Of a stretch of DNA of 64,000 bases, positions 1 through 11,239 are shown one piece after another. Both the position numbers and the translations under genes were made by a program. The stretch comes from Chelonoidis abingdonii. Taxonomy: Eukaryota; Chordata; Testudines; Testudinidae. Below the pieces are notes generated by a model, which saw only the letters and a list, made by a program, of their open reading frames with translations, was not told the DNA's origin and did not search any database. The DNA lies in contig NC_133773.1 in NCBI RefSeq assembly GCF_003597395.2, positions 130,308,993-130,372,992 on the forward strand. The letters run 5' to 3'. The stretch's first letter is position 1. Every line of letters starts with the position of its first letter.

Positions 1-79
1 GTATGGCATAATCTCTCACTGTGGTCTGTGTAGTATGTAGATAGCAGTGGATTTTTTACCTTTAGTCCATTTGGTATGA

Positions 80-775
80 TGTCCATCCGTTTGCATTTGG
101 AAAGGAAGATAACTGTCTGTATTTGTGCAAGTTTCTTCATGAGGTTGATGGTGCCACAGAATTCTTTGCTGCTTCATTAGAAGACAGTTAAAGCCTCAGC
201 TCTCTGACCTTTTGTGACCATGGTTTCAACTGTGGCATAAACCACATTTCTGGGGAACCTCCAGGAGGCAACGGACACAATGCAAATGTCCGTCCATCAC
301 CAAGACGGCTTCTTTGCAGTTGAGACACCTCTCAAAGCCTGGTGAACTGGGCATATCCTGTCCTGGGATGGTCCACGGATAAGGGAAAGAGGAAGAGGTG
401 AATAAAAATTGAAATTAAAATTAAAAACATTCTTTAAAATTTTTTTTTAAAGGAACAAAAGGAAAGAAACTCAAAGCAAACTAAATAATAGTCAGAAAAG
501 AAACTAAAAAGAATGATGAACAGGTATTTAGAGAGTTGTTAATCTGATAAACAGACAGCTAAAAGTTCTGTGTCTGGCCACGGGCAATTGAGAAGGAACT
601 GAGGAGGGTTTGCCCATGCAATGCTGGCTAGACTTGTGGCAGAGCACAAGGAGGGGAACAGCTTATGTGCGGGCCGAACTGGCATTGCTACCAAGTTCTC
701 TGATCAGCAGCAGGGGGATGCAAAAATGCCTAGAGTGGAGCACTCATAGGGACACAACTTGAGGAAGAATTAGTT
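80..775 (-). mobile_element. DIRS retrotransposon end remnant
   Basis: Resembles the gag-to-terminus end of a DIRS element, a different subfamily from the copy at 7913. The part at 600-765 (gccgaactggcattgctacc, ctctgatcagcagcag, then gacacaacttgaggaagaa) reads like the inverted terminal region that elsewhere in the window ends in gaagaagaa. Positions 290-345 resemble the weakly conserved gag end seen near 14500. No open frame survives. The call leans on remembered turtle repeat sequence, so it is only moderately sure; the left border is approximate. Confidence 0.45.
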
Positions 776-1223
776 ATTTTTGGGTGCCCAATTTGTGACA
801 CCCTCCAGGGACCTGATTTTCAGGTGGTAGGTGCTCAGCACTTTGTTCCAAGCTGGGCAGCCAAAAATCATAGTTGCTTTTGACAGTCTTGGTCCGATGT
901 TTCTTTAACCCAAAGAACTGTGACACCCAAAACCTTACCTTTAACCTTGTTTTCTAGCATCAGCTCAGCATTACGTAGCTAACATGATGGCCTGATAACA
1001 GTTTTGTTGTTCAGTGAATTATGGTCACACTGATCATATCTTGCATAGTTTTCTTCCAAATCCTTGTCTGTTACAGTATCAAGTTATGACTACTAAGCAA
1101 GATTACTTCAGTGAATGGATATAGTAAAAAAGCACCCTCAATATCTACGCTTATGTTCAGAGTGAACCTCTCAGCTCCCTCAAACACTTTATGACACCTT
1201 TCCAATTAATCTCTCACACAAAC
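776..1223. repeat. intron with old short repeat
   Basis: No gene. At about 779-912 a sequence with gggtgcccaatttgtgacac and ggtgctcagcactttg resembles an old amniote interspersed repeat whose halves are partly complementary (GGGTGC / GGTGCTCAGCA). The rest is plain AT-rich intron. Confidence 0.35.
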
Positions 1224-1335
1224 CTGGCTTTTCTGCCCGCTTCTCAAACCTCTTCTTTTCTTCTCTCATTTTGTCCTCTGGATTAATGGGATTCCCAGAG
1301 TCATCCCGAGGGATTATCTTCCCATGGAAAGGGCA
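1224..1335 (-). CDS. UVSSA: UVSSA exon completing the zinc finger
   Basis: Coding exon of 112 nt, acceptor TTCTTCCCTTAG/TGCCC and donor AAGCCAG/GTTTGTG. It begins in phase 0 with [19 protein letters not shown] and continues with [18 protein letters not shown]. The opening Cys-Pro-Phe-His supplies the last two ligands of the C-C-C-H finger begun in the 2783 exon. It ends in phase 1. The final coding exon(s), which in the family carry a basic tail and the C-terminus, are not found between 1 and 1223 and probably lie before the window. Confidence 0.94.
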
Positions 1336-2782
1336 CTAAGGGAAGAAAAAAATGACATGAGTTAGAGAATAAACATTTCTAGGTAATCTCATGTTGCTAG
1401 TAGTCAATTCTTGGAATTAAATGATACACTTTGTACTGGCATATTGGACTAGATTATGAGCACCTCTTTTGATGTGCTGAGAGCCCTAAATTGCCACTGA
1501 AACCATAAACAGACTTCAATGGGAGTTAAAGGCACTCACAGCCTCACGGGATTGAGCCCTTAATGAAATGAACTCTGAGTACAACAGCAATAAATAATAG
1601 GCCTTTAACAGACAGAACGCTGCCCTGTCATCTCTGAAACCAGGGTTTTAATTCTGTATTTGTATTTTTAAAGCTAAATCCCTGAACATGTAGGAATTTC
1701 ATTTTAAGTATTTCAACCCATTCACACCCTTTAATAATGGCAAACACAGTATGTAATATTCAAGCAAAATGTTTAATGTTAAGGAAACATTGTTCAAATT
1801 TGTCCAATAATTTAAGTTTTATAAAATTATGCTTTTATACAAAAACTTAATCTCTCATAAAAGCCCATCTCTTTGCTGTCCCCTCAACAATAAGGATTAT
1901 AATGTTTTGAAAAAGCCACTAATGTCAAACACACCCCTGCACTGAATGAGGAGAAGGAAGAACCACCCAGCAAACAACTATTAGGTGCTGTTTCCTTGTC
2001 AGATGCTCAGATACCACAGTAATGAGCATAGTATAAACACCTGGTTAAGTGCAGCAGAAATAGCTCTTGATTTTTTTAAAAATTACAGTAGCTAAATTTT
2101 TCCATACCACAAACCTTTAAAATACATTCCTATTAAACAAATATTCCCTGCAATGTTTTGGAACTCAAATATAACATTTTTTAAATGAAACCCTGCAACT
2201 GTAACAGTAGAAATTACCACAAAAAAACTGAAATCAGTCTATTTTCATTATCCAAATGGACAGAAATGTACAACAACAAACAAACAGCAGAAAGAGTGAA
2301 AAGTAAGAGTTTTAAAACCCAATTTCCATTTTTTAATATAATGTAAGCTTTTATTTATAGCAAAGATAAGGAAACCTTGCATTAAATATTTGATTTTTAA
2401 ACTAGGTGCCCCATAAATAAAAATACTTCCCCCAATTGCTGAAGTAGACGCTTATTTGTGATTTATGACATTGGACCCAGAGACATTCATCATAAATGAA
2501 GTCATACTGTTGCAACTTTGTAGACACAAACAGATGCAGCAATGCCGAATATACTTAAAAGCTCATTTCAAAACATCTTTTACAATTTTCTCTTAGAACA
2601 ATGTGCTTCCCATGTGCAAGATAAAGATGCCTAGCTGAGCTAACCAAGTGGAGATTTCTTTGAACATGAATTTTCACTCACTTTAGCCTTGTCTGCAATG
2701 AGATGTAAACTCTTGAACAAATATTTTGATGAGACCTTTCTATGTATGGCATATTCTAGAAATTATGATATTAAGTGCGCAC
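1336..2782. other. UVSSA intron, no recognised element
   Basis: AT-rich, non-coding sequence between the exons at 1224-1335 and 2783-2966. I see no repeat family or conserved block in it. Confidence 0.6.
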
Positions 2783-2966
2783 CTTAACCCTATCTTGTCT
2801 TTCACATAGTCTCCCATCAGGCATAGGCGCTCGACATTTATGTTTCACCGGTTCAAACTTGCCAGAAAAAGTTATGCATCTACTTTTCAACATTTCGGCT
2901 ACTTCTTTGTTTTCCACCTCTTCCTCCATTTCATTGGGTGCCCAAAATCGATGTTGAGAAGAAAAT
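2783..2966 (-). CDS. UVSSA: UVSSA exon, zinc-finger Cys 1 and 2
   Basis: Coding exon of 184 nt, acceptor TTTTCCCAG/ATTTTC and donor GTTAAG/GTGCGC, ending in phase 0. It encodes [18 protein letters not shown], then [19 protein letters not shown], then [19 protein letters not shown]. This is the most conserved part of the UVSSA C-terminal domain. The two Cys flanking RAPMPDGRL are the first half of the UVSSA-type zinc finger (C-x9-C-x7-C-x2-H); the third Cys and the His lie in the next exon. No stop or frameshift is present, so the gene looks functional here. Confidence 0.96.
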
Positions 2967-3361
2967 CTGGGAAAATAAAGAACACAGATATACTTTTTTG
3001 CCCATAAACGAAGTTCTGTACTTACTGTGAACCTATACAACCTCACAGGAATCCGCTGTCTAAGAACTGGGCTCAGTAGGCAGAAGAGCACTTAAAAAAA
3101 ACACATGCATGTTGGTCTTTAACAACAACTTCTCTCAGTAAAAAATTAAAGTTTTTACAAGCTGGTAGGCTGTTAAAATTTTCCCTCCTTGTACACACAA
3201 AGATATATTAATGAATTATAATAATCTAGGGCTCTACAACTAGTGATAACTGCTATGTTGTGTAGACATTCTTAAAATGTTGTGGAAGCTTGACTGACTG
3301 GTGTCCATTTCCAAACAACTTGTCTTCCCCAGTTTCCCATTTAATATTATCACCTTACACC

Positions 3362-3552
3362 CAGTGGCAGATTAGCCACTAGGCCAATGGGGCCCATGCC
3401 CAGGGGCCCGGGCCAATTGGGGCACCCTCGCACCCGGACTCTGCTCCCTGGCAGGAGCGCTGGGGGGAGGAGAGGGACTGCAGGAAGAAGGGGTGGGGAG
3501 CGTCCCCCACTTGGTCTGGCTCACGGCCCCATAAACCCCTAGTCTGCCTCTG
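3362..3552. repeat. GC-rich MITE with hAT-like ends
   Basis: A 191-bp GC-rich island in AT-rich intron with inverted ends: cagtggcagattag at the left and ctagtctgcctctg at the right (12 of 14 complementary). Non-autonomous DNA transposon of hAT type is the likeliest reading. I could not find a convincing 8-bp target duplication. Confidence 0.5.
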
Positions 3553-4206
3553 CCCACCATTGTAATTTCAGTTGCGACTAGGCTTTATAAGTCAAAGTAG
3601 GCCAAAAACTCCTTAAAACAAATAATGCCATGGTCAACACTGACCTTCTCGATAATCTTACTGTGTAGCAGATGAGGTAAAATAAAGTAAGACAAACAGT
3701 TAAACTACTGTTCAGTGTATGCTCTCAGGCTTGTTTGTTTTGCTCTTTACTAGCAGCAAAGGAGGAGGGTCTGGAGTGACAAAAGACTGCAGTATATTGT
3801 AGACTAGGGAATAGAGCCAACTATCAACTGAACTTTGTAGCAATTTTTCTTCTAGGTTCAAAAGCTAACTCTTCTTTTTGACCCTGCTATCAGTTAACAG
3901 GTATTTACAGGAAGTATCTTCAGGAAATTAAAAGCAATATACTGAAAACTTATTTTAAAACTAGAGAGATCTCATGAAAAATAGTCATTGTATGAAAAGC
4001 AGAACTATTTCCAGGCCAAAAAAACCCCAACAACTCCCACCCCAAAACCCCTTTATTACCCTGGAGCAAAGGCAGTAAACATCTATTACTTAAGGAGGGG
4101 GAGGACCGATGTGTTGAATGATGTAGTATTCTCAAAAACCACAAAATATTAGAAAGTCTGGAAAAAGTTTTAAGGCAATGTCTTAAAAAGACAGAAATAC
4201 GCAGTT
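3553..4206. other. intron, nothing recognised
   Basis: AT-rich intronic sequence without a recognisable gene, RNA gene or repeat family. Confidence 0.5.
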
Positions 4207-4356
4207 CAATTAGGGTGACCAGATAGCAAGTGTTAAAAATCGAGACAGGAAAATTGGGGGGGGGGAGGGAGGAGCTGTAATAGGAGCCCATGTAAAAAAA
4301 GTCCCAAATATTGAGACTGTCCCTATAAAAATCAGGACATCTGGTAACCTTAAGTT
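4207..4356. repeat. MITE with TTAGGGTGACCAGAT-type ends
   Basis: About 150 bp bounded by ttagggtgaccagat at the left and atctggtaaccttaa at the right, complementary at 14 of 15 positions. The TTAA at the right edge suggests piggyBac-type target choice. It has no coding capacity. A poly-G tract (about 4256-4266) lies inside. Confidence 0.6.
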
Positions 4357-5106
4357 CAGTGATCCCAAAGAACCTTCACTCTGCTCACAACTCCCACATC
4401 CATCACACCTTGCATACAAGATGGAAACATTTGAGTGAAGGAGGTCTTGATAAGGAATTTATGTACATATTGGGCAGCCAAGGACATTTTATATCCACTG
4501 TATTTGTGCACTTGTAGTCACCTCCACGTGGTTCTCTGCTTCTCAATCACTCCTATAACTCACCTCTGGGTGTCTGTCTCCCTCCATCCTATTCCTCCCA
4601 CTCATGTGGTTCTCTGTCTGTCATTCCCCAGCACTAAAGCCCTCTGCACTTTGTAGACTCCATATAGTCTAATATATGAGGAAGACACTTTTATTTATAA
4701 CTAAGGTCTCAATTCAGAAAGAAACTTAATGCATGTCCTTAAGTCTCACTGAAGTCAATGTGCTTAAGTGTTTTTTGAACTGGGCCCCAAATGAGTCATC
4801 CCTAACAAACATTAGAACAAATTTGGAGGACATGAAGTTGATCTCATACCAGCTTTCAACTTCATTGGTTACAGTGGAGTTACTATTTACACTAGCATAA
4901 GTGGGATTAGAATTAGGCTCAGCGTTTCTAGGCTAAAAATTATTTTAAAGTTGTGGTGAAACTTAATTTTTAAATCTTCCTATCTTACAAACTCCTCATA
5001 AGAGCTGCCTCATCTGTTTCAGAAACTGGCATCTAACAATTGGATTAATTTAATTGTGGCAATATTAGGGGGATGAATCCAAATCAGTTTTATAATGCAA
5101 GACTAG
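4357..5106. repeat. intron with palindromic short repeats
   Basis: At about 4705-4792 lies a copy of a short palindromic element marked by two CTTAAG-type blocks around a centre of cactgaagtcaatg. Related copies are at 7645, 36448, 47700 and 62846. At about 4850-4915 a half copy of another element carries ttacagtggagttac. The rest is plain intron. Confidence 0.45.
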
Positions 5107-6395
5107 CTTCAATGTTAACTGTAGTAAGACTTGAAGGAGAGGAAGGTGATCAGGAACAGTCAACATGGATTCACCAAGGAGAAGTCATGCCTGACCAACC
5201 TGGTTGCCTTCTATGATAAGATAACTGGCTCTGTAGGTATGGGGAAAGCGGTGAACGTGATATATCTTGACTTTAGCAAAACTTTTGATACGGTCTCCCA
5301 CAGTATTCTTGCCAGCAAGTTAAAGAAGTATGGACTGGATGAATGGACTGTAAGGTAGACAGAAAGCTGGCTAGATCATCGGGATCAATGGGTAGTGATT
5401 AACTAGATGTCTAGTTGGCAGCTGGTATCAAGCGGAGTCCCCAGAGGTCGGTCCTGGGCTGGTTTTGTTAAATCTTCATTATCTGGATGATGGGATGGAT
5501 TGCACCCTCAGCAAGTCGCGAATGACACTAAACCTGGGGGAGAGCAGATATGCTGGAAGGTCCAGGGTGATCTAGACAAATTGGAGGACTGGGCCAAAAG
5601 AAATCTGATGAGGGTTCAAACAAGGCCAACTGCAGAGTCCTGCACTTAGGACAGAAGAATCCCATGTACTGCTACAGGCTGGGGACTGACTGGCTAAGCA
5701 GCAGTTCTGCAGAAAAGGACCTGAGGATTACACTAGATGAGAAGCTGGATATGAGTCAACAGCATGCCCTTGATGCCAAGAAGGCTAACAGCATATTGGG
5801 CTGCATTAGTAGGAGCACTGCCAACAGATCAAGGGAAATGATTATTTCCTTCTATGTGGCACTGGTGAGGCCACATCTGGAGCACTGCGTCCAGTTTTGG
5901 GCTCCCCACAACAGAAAGGACGTGGACAAATTGGAGAGTGTCCAGTGGACGGCAACAAAACTGATTAGCAGGCTGGGGCACATGACCTGCGAGGAAAGAC
6001 TGAGGGAACTGGGCTTATTTAGTCTGCAGAAGAGAAGAGTGTGGGAGGGGGAATTTTATAGCAGCCTTCAACTACCTGAAGGGGGGTTCCAAAGAGAATG
6101 GAGCTAGGCTGTTCTCAGTGGTCGCAGATGACAGAACAAGGAGCAATGGTCTTAAGTTGCAGTGGGGGAGGTCTAGTTCGGATATTAGGAAAAACTAGGA
6201 GGGTGGTGAAGCAGTGGAATGGGTTACCTAGGGAAGTGGTGGAATCTCCATCCTTAGAGGTTTTTAAGGCGCAGCTTGACAAAGCCCTGGCTGGGATGAT
6301 TTAGTTGGGCTTGGTCCTACTTTGAGCAGGGGGTTGGACTACATGACCTCCTGAGGTCTCTTCCAACCCGAATCTCTATGGTTCTATGCGTCTCG
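5107..6395 (+). mobile_element. CR1 LINE, 5'-truncated
   Basis: Chicken-repeat-1 type LINE in plus orientation. Frame at 5131-5358 carries the reverse-transcriptase stretch GFTKEKSCLTNLVAFYDKI and YLDFSKTFDTVSH. Frame at 5664-6107 carries the later region, including [20 protein letters not shown]. The 6098-6304 frame ends in RREV-type motifs ([20 protein letters not shown]). The 3' tail ends with ttccaacccgaatctctatg and a ttctatg unit, the usual CR1 3' end. The coding frame is broken by shifts and stops, so the copy is dead. Only the 3' half of a full CR1 is present. Confidence 0.9.
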
Positions 6396-7644
6396 TAATT
6401 TACAATGACAAAAATGTCTTTATACTCTCACTGTTAAAAAACCATTCCAAGAAAAGACCCTTTAAAATATATAAATATTTTAGTGAAACTTTTGAAAAAT
6501 AAAGTATTTTTTAGCTTTACAAATGATGTAGTGGGGCTGTAAAGTGATGGATAATAAAATACAGTAAGTTTGATTCATTCTTCTGTGCTTGATTTTTTTT
6601 TAATTCCCTAAAATAGGACTCACTTCAAGCTCTGTATCAACAGTTTTATAAAGGCACAATGAAGTGACAGGATTCCTAAAAGAAGCATACTAATATTTTA
6701 GATTGCTACACACAAAGTAGCCTTACATAAACCTGTAGCAAAATTCTAATGCCCCCTGGTGGTCTGATTTTTTTCTAAAATTATCAAATATTTGTATTCA
6801 TGCTAGAGTGAAGAGGTACTCATGATATGCATATGGTCCAACTTTCCCTATACGAGAGGCAGCCTCATTTGATATTTTAACTTGACTTGACCCGTCCAAA
6901 AAAAATCTGTATCCAGTATTTTTCAGTGTAATAAAACTGTTTTCCTCTTTGTATATTTCCTTAAGATGCCTGGTACATTTTAGGGAGTTGAGCTTAAATA
7001 ATGGACTGATGTCTGCATAGCCATAAGCACTTCTATTTACTATGGCCTTATAAACCATTCCCCGCCCCCCGACTCTTTCACAACTATATTTGCAGGCACG
7101 TGAGAAAAGAACAAAGGAATATTGAAAACTAGAGTTATTTTGTTTAGTTGCATGTTCCCTATGCAGTACATGAAGGTGGTGGATTACCAATAATTTTTTT
7201 TTTTTTTGGTTGTGTATAACTTTGTAGGATAGAAGTCCTTTAATGGACCATCTGGATGCTTAATTCCAATTGACCATCATCTCTGCAAATGCTTGGTTAT
7301 ATGAATAACTAATATTAGGAGAATGTTAAAGAGACAAGATGAAAATAAACTCACCTCAGTGCAAAGGGGGCAGCCACTTGGCTATGTCCACTCCCATCCT
7401 ATTTTGTAGTTGTGCTCTTTACTTCCTCTTTTTTATTATTTTTTTAGGGAGCTCAACTTTAAAATTATTAATAGCAAATCTCTCCTCATTGCCTGGAGGC
7501 CCTTCTGCCCCCACTTCTCAAGGTTACTTGGCAGTTTTGGTTCTGTCTGCCTGTGTTTTTGCTACCCTTCCAATTTTGATGTTGTCAGCAAATCTGATCA
7601 TAGTTAGATTTATATGACAAACAATTAAACGTATTAGAAGAACT
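6396..7644. other. intron, nothing recognised
   Basis: AT-rich intronic sequence with poly-T runs (for example 7192-7207). No gene or recognised repeat. Apparent small frames here lack any known motif. Confidence 0.5.
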
Positions 7645-7765
7645 AGGCCTCGGTCTAACAAAGCATTTAAGCATGTTAATAGTCCCATTAACTTCACTGG
7701 GAACGCTTATTTGCATGAAATTTAGCACCCAGTTACTTAAGTGCTTTTGCTGGATTGCAGCCGTC
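7645..7765. repeat. palindromic CTTAAG MITE
   Basis: Begins ggcctcggtctaacaaagca and ends gcttttgctggattgcagcc, with gcatttaagcatg near the left, an inner cattaacttcactgggaac and acttaagtgc near the right. The halves are roughly complementary. Same family as the copies at 4705, 36448, 47700 and 62846. Confidence 0.5.
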
Positions 7766-7912
7766 ATTTCCTGTGCAACAACTCAAGCAAGCAGAGGAAT
7801 CTAAAGGGAACTCTGCTTGAAAATGAATGCATGTAACTAGTGAAATTTTCTAAGGCGGTGGGGATCACCAGTGGAATGAAAGAAGCCGCATGGACCACCT
7901 GGAAGAAAAATT

Positions 7913-8158
7913 GGTTACTCACCTTCTCATAAATGTTGTTCTTCGAGATGTGTTGTTCACATCCATTCCAATCAGGTGTGCACGCACGCACGTGCACGGT
8001 AGTCAGAAGATTTTTCCCCTAGCAACATACATTGGATCGCCCTGGGCACCCCCTAGAGTTGTGCCTTCATGGCGCTGAATATAGAGCCCCATCGACCCAC
8101 CACCTCCTCAGTTCCTTCTTGCCAGCTACTCCGACAGAGGGGTAGGAGGATGGGTATT
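7913..8158. repeat. DIRS left inverted terminal region
   Basis: Starts ggttactcaccttctcataa, includes a tct-tcgagatgtg block and an alternating purine-pyrimidine stretch (about 7975-7996), then the gcgctgaatatagagcccc block that recurs inverted at about 14752-14775 (gggttctatattaagcgcc). Matching termini are at 27551, 29272 and 58222, which defines the family ends. Confidence 0.8.
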
Positions 8159-8256
8159 GGAATGGACATGAACACCACATCTCGAAGAACAAAAGTTATG
8201 AGAAGGTAACCGCTTTTTCTTCAAGTGCTTGTTCATGTCAATTCCAATCAGGTGAC
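8159..8256. repeat. DIRS internal complementary region
   Basis: 8159-8211 (ggaatggacatgaacaccac ... gagaaggtaacc) is the inverse of the element's own left end at 7913-7968. Directly after it, 8212-8256 (gctttttcttcaagtgcttg ... ) is the inverse of the right end at about 14855-14899. The two element ends are thus held back to back inside the element, as expected of the DIRS internal complementary region used to rebuild ends through a circular intermediate. Confidence 0.75.
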
Positions 8257-8312
8257 TTACAAGCCCAAGGTTAGGTGCTGGGGTCAGAGTCTTCCACTGA
8301 TTGGAGCACTGC

Positions 8313-9290
8313 TCATCCAAAGGCTGCATCATCTCTGGCCTGCTCGGTAATCACATAGTGCGTGGCAAAAGTATCTATGGAGGACCACGTTGCTGCTCTG
8401 CAGATTTCCTGAGTGGGAACCTGAGTCAGGAACACTGTTGACGAAGCCTGCGCCCTGGTGGAGTGCCCAGTGATTGGAGGGGTGGGAATCCCTGCCAGGC
8501 TGTAGCACTCATGAATACAGGATGCTATCCATGATGAGATGCATTGTGATGATACCAGCAGACCTTTCATTCTGTCCGCCACTGCCCCGAATAACTGGAC
8601 CGATTTTCTGAATGGTTTCATTCTCTCGATGTAAAAGGCTAGCGCTCTGCGGTTATCCAGAGAGTGGAGTCTCCGTTCCCTGACGCTGGAATGAGGCTTA
8701 GGGTAGAACACCGGCAGGAAAATGTCCTGGTTAACGTGAAACTGCAATGCAACCTTTGGAAGGAAAGCAGGAGGAGGCCTGAGCTGAATCTTGTCCTTAT
8801 AAAACAGGGTGTAGAGAGGCTTAGACATTAGGGCCCTGAACTCAGACACTCTTCTGGCCAAGGTTATCGCTAACAGGAATGCCACCTTGTAAGAGAGGTA
8901 GAGCAGGGAGCATGTTACCAATGGTTCAAAGGGTGGTCCCATGAGCTTAGAGAGGAACAAGTTGAGGTTCCCAGGTGGGAATAGGCTGACAGATGTGAGG
9001 GTCCAGTCTGTTGAGTCCTTTTAAAAATTGGCTAACCATAGGGTTAGCAAACACCAACCAGACCCCTGTGCCCAGGTGGAAGGTTGATATGGCGGCTAAA
9101 TGCACTCATACTGAAGATAACGAAAGCCCCTACTGGTTCAGATGGAGGAGGTAGTTCAGAATGAGTGGCAATGAGGCTAGGGACTGCGCCAATCAGATTG
9201 AATATCTCTCTTCCACTTGGCAAGGTAGGGTGGCTCTCATAGAGGGTTTCTCGCTGCCAAGGAGGACTTGTCTAACCTGGTCTGAACCGG
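8313..9290 (-). pseudogene. DIRS tyrosine recombinase (integrase)
   Basis: The open part (8313-8960, 215 residues) has the tyrosine-recombinase catalytic layout: first Arg in LARRVSEF (residues 36-37), HSTRAQ with His166 and Arg169, and a Tyr at 202 in FATHYVI. The box ICRAATWSSIDTF between them is typical of DIRS recombinases. The amino-terminal core-binding part continues upstream to about 9290 (pieces such as NYLLHLNQ, VHLAAISTFHLG, FLKGLNRLDP) but contains stops. The enzyme would join the element circle to the host target. The catalytic half is unbroken while the N-terminal half is not, so the protein cannot be made whole from this copy. Confidence 0.85.
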
Positions 9291-9305
9291 AAAGTTTCAT
9301 CGGCT

Positions 9306-11227
9306 TCAACGATGGAGCTTCCACGCCGTGAGGTGAAGCAACTCGAGGTTTGATGTTGAAGATGATCTTGATCTTGCGCCATAAGGTCCGGGAAGAGTGG
9401 AAGGGTGACCAGGGCCTCCATGGACATGTCTAAGAGAGATGTGTACCAGTGCTGATGGGGTCAAGCTGGTGCTATCAATGTGACTTGAGCTTGTTCTCTC
9501 CAGATCTTGCAGAGTACCTGTGGTATGGGTGGAAATGCATAAAGGAGATGGCCTCCCCATGGAAGGAGGAACGCGTCTGCTCTGGAGCCCAGGCTGTGAT
9601 TCTGGAAGGAACAGATTTGATGGCACTTCCTGTTGTGTCACACCGTGAATAGGTCTATCTGGGGAAAGCCTCACCTCTGGAAGATTGAGAACGCAACCAC
9701 TTGTTGGCATGAAACAACCTGCTGAGGTGGTCCCCCAGCTCATTCTGTACCCCACGGAGGTATGACGCTTGCAGGTGTATTGAATGTTCCACACAGAAGT
9801 CCGACAGCATGAGGGCTTCTTGGCACAGGGGAGAGGCTCATGCACTTCCATTTGCTGATATACAACATTACTGTTGTATTGTCTGTCATAACTGATACAC
9901 AATGTCCCGTTAAGTGTGCACGGAAGGTCTGGCATGCTAGGCGCACTGCTCTCAGCTCTCTGATGGGGATGTGGAGAGCCAGGTCTGCCTGACACCAGAG
10001 GCTTTGGGTCCTGCGGTCTCCCAGATGAGCTCCCCAGCCTAAGCCTGATGCACCCATCACTAGCAAGAGAGACGGCTGCGCACTGGTAAAGGGGACCCCT
10101 GAGCACACCTCCTGAGGGTCAAGCCACCAGATGAGGGAGTTGATGACCGGGCGAGGCAGGGTCACGAACCTGTCCAAGCTGTCCCGGGCTGGGTGATATA
10201 CACTGACGCGAGCCACGACTGAAGAGGTCGAAGCCTGAGTCTGGCATGCCGCATCATGTAGGTACAGGCACCGTGTGTCCAAGAAGCTTCAGGCAGTTTC
10301 TTGCTGTGGTGGTGGGAAACTATCTGATGCTCGAATGATATCTGTCAGGGCCTGAAACCTTGCTTTTAGCAGGTATGCCCTGGCTTGGGTCAAGTCCAGT
10401 ACTGCCCCTGTAAACTCTATCCTCTGGATGGGGGACAGACTTGATTTTGCTTCGTTTAGAAGGAAACCCAGGCTGTCAAAGGTGGCTCTGATGAATCTGA
10501 CCTGAGCTTCCACTTGGGTCCTGGAGCGGCCCTTGATCAGCCAGTCACTGAGGTACGGAAACACCTGTACCTGGTGCCTGCGCAAGAATGCAGTGACAAC
10601 TGCCATGCGCTTGGTGAAGACTCGAGGTGCTGCTGACAGGCCGAATGGAAGGACTTTAAGCTGGTAGTGGGTACCGTTCACCACAAACCTTAGGTACTTC
10701 CTTTGGGGCTGAATGACTGCGATATGGAAATACGCGTCCTTCAAGTCGAGGGTGGCATATCAGCCTGCTGGATCAAGTGATGGGATGATTGAGGCCAAAG
10801 AGACCATGCGGAACTTGAGTTTCTTCATAAACTTGTTGAGTTCTCACAGGTCCAAGATGGGCTTGAGGCTGCCTTTGACTTTCGATATAAGGAAATACCG
10901 GGAGTACAAGCCCTCGCCTCTGTGCTCCCGAGGAACCTCCTCCACTGCCCCTAGAGATAGGAGCAACTGCACCTCCTGGATAAGGAGCTGCTCGTGAGAA
11001 GTATCCCTGAAGAGGGATGGAGAAGGGGGATGGAAGGGTGGGAGAGCACAGAACTGGATGGAGTATCCTCTCTCTAGTGTGCGGCGCACCCGACAGTCTG
11101 AGGTGATAAAGGACCATGCACAGTAGAAAGGGGATAGTTGGGGTGAGAAGGTATGGTGGGGTGGATCCAGCTGAGGGATCTGGTGCGCTGTCCTCAAATG
11201 CACCTTCAAAAGGTCTGTTTCGGCCAA
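9306..11227 (-). pseudogene. DIRS reverse transcriptase-RNase H
   Basis: One frame runs 11227 to 9740 with two in-frame stops (10844-10846 and 10289-10291), then shifts to the frame of 10106-9306. Motifs in order: LGAVEEVPREHRGEGLYSRY (RT start), ILDL, KDAYFHIAV (motif A, Asp kept), VLPFGLSAAPRVFTK, and YLSDWLIKG, where the family normally has YLDDWLI. RNase H follows: GASGLGWGAHLGD, IRELRAVRLACQTF and VMTDNTTVMLYISK. The last part (LLHLTAWKL near 9310) is the usual end of this protein. Stops, a frameshift and the changed catalytic Asp all mark it as dead. Confidence 0.88.
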
Positions 11228-11239
11228 GAGGGTGGTTTA

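Noticed and set aside
9449..9652. Plus-strand frames across the DIRS RT, gag and recombinase regions
   Set aside because: They overlap the real minus-strand DIRS frames and have no motif of their own.
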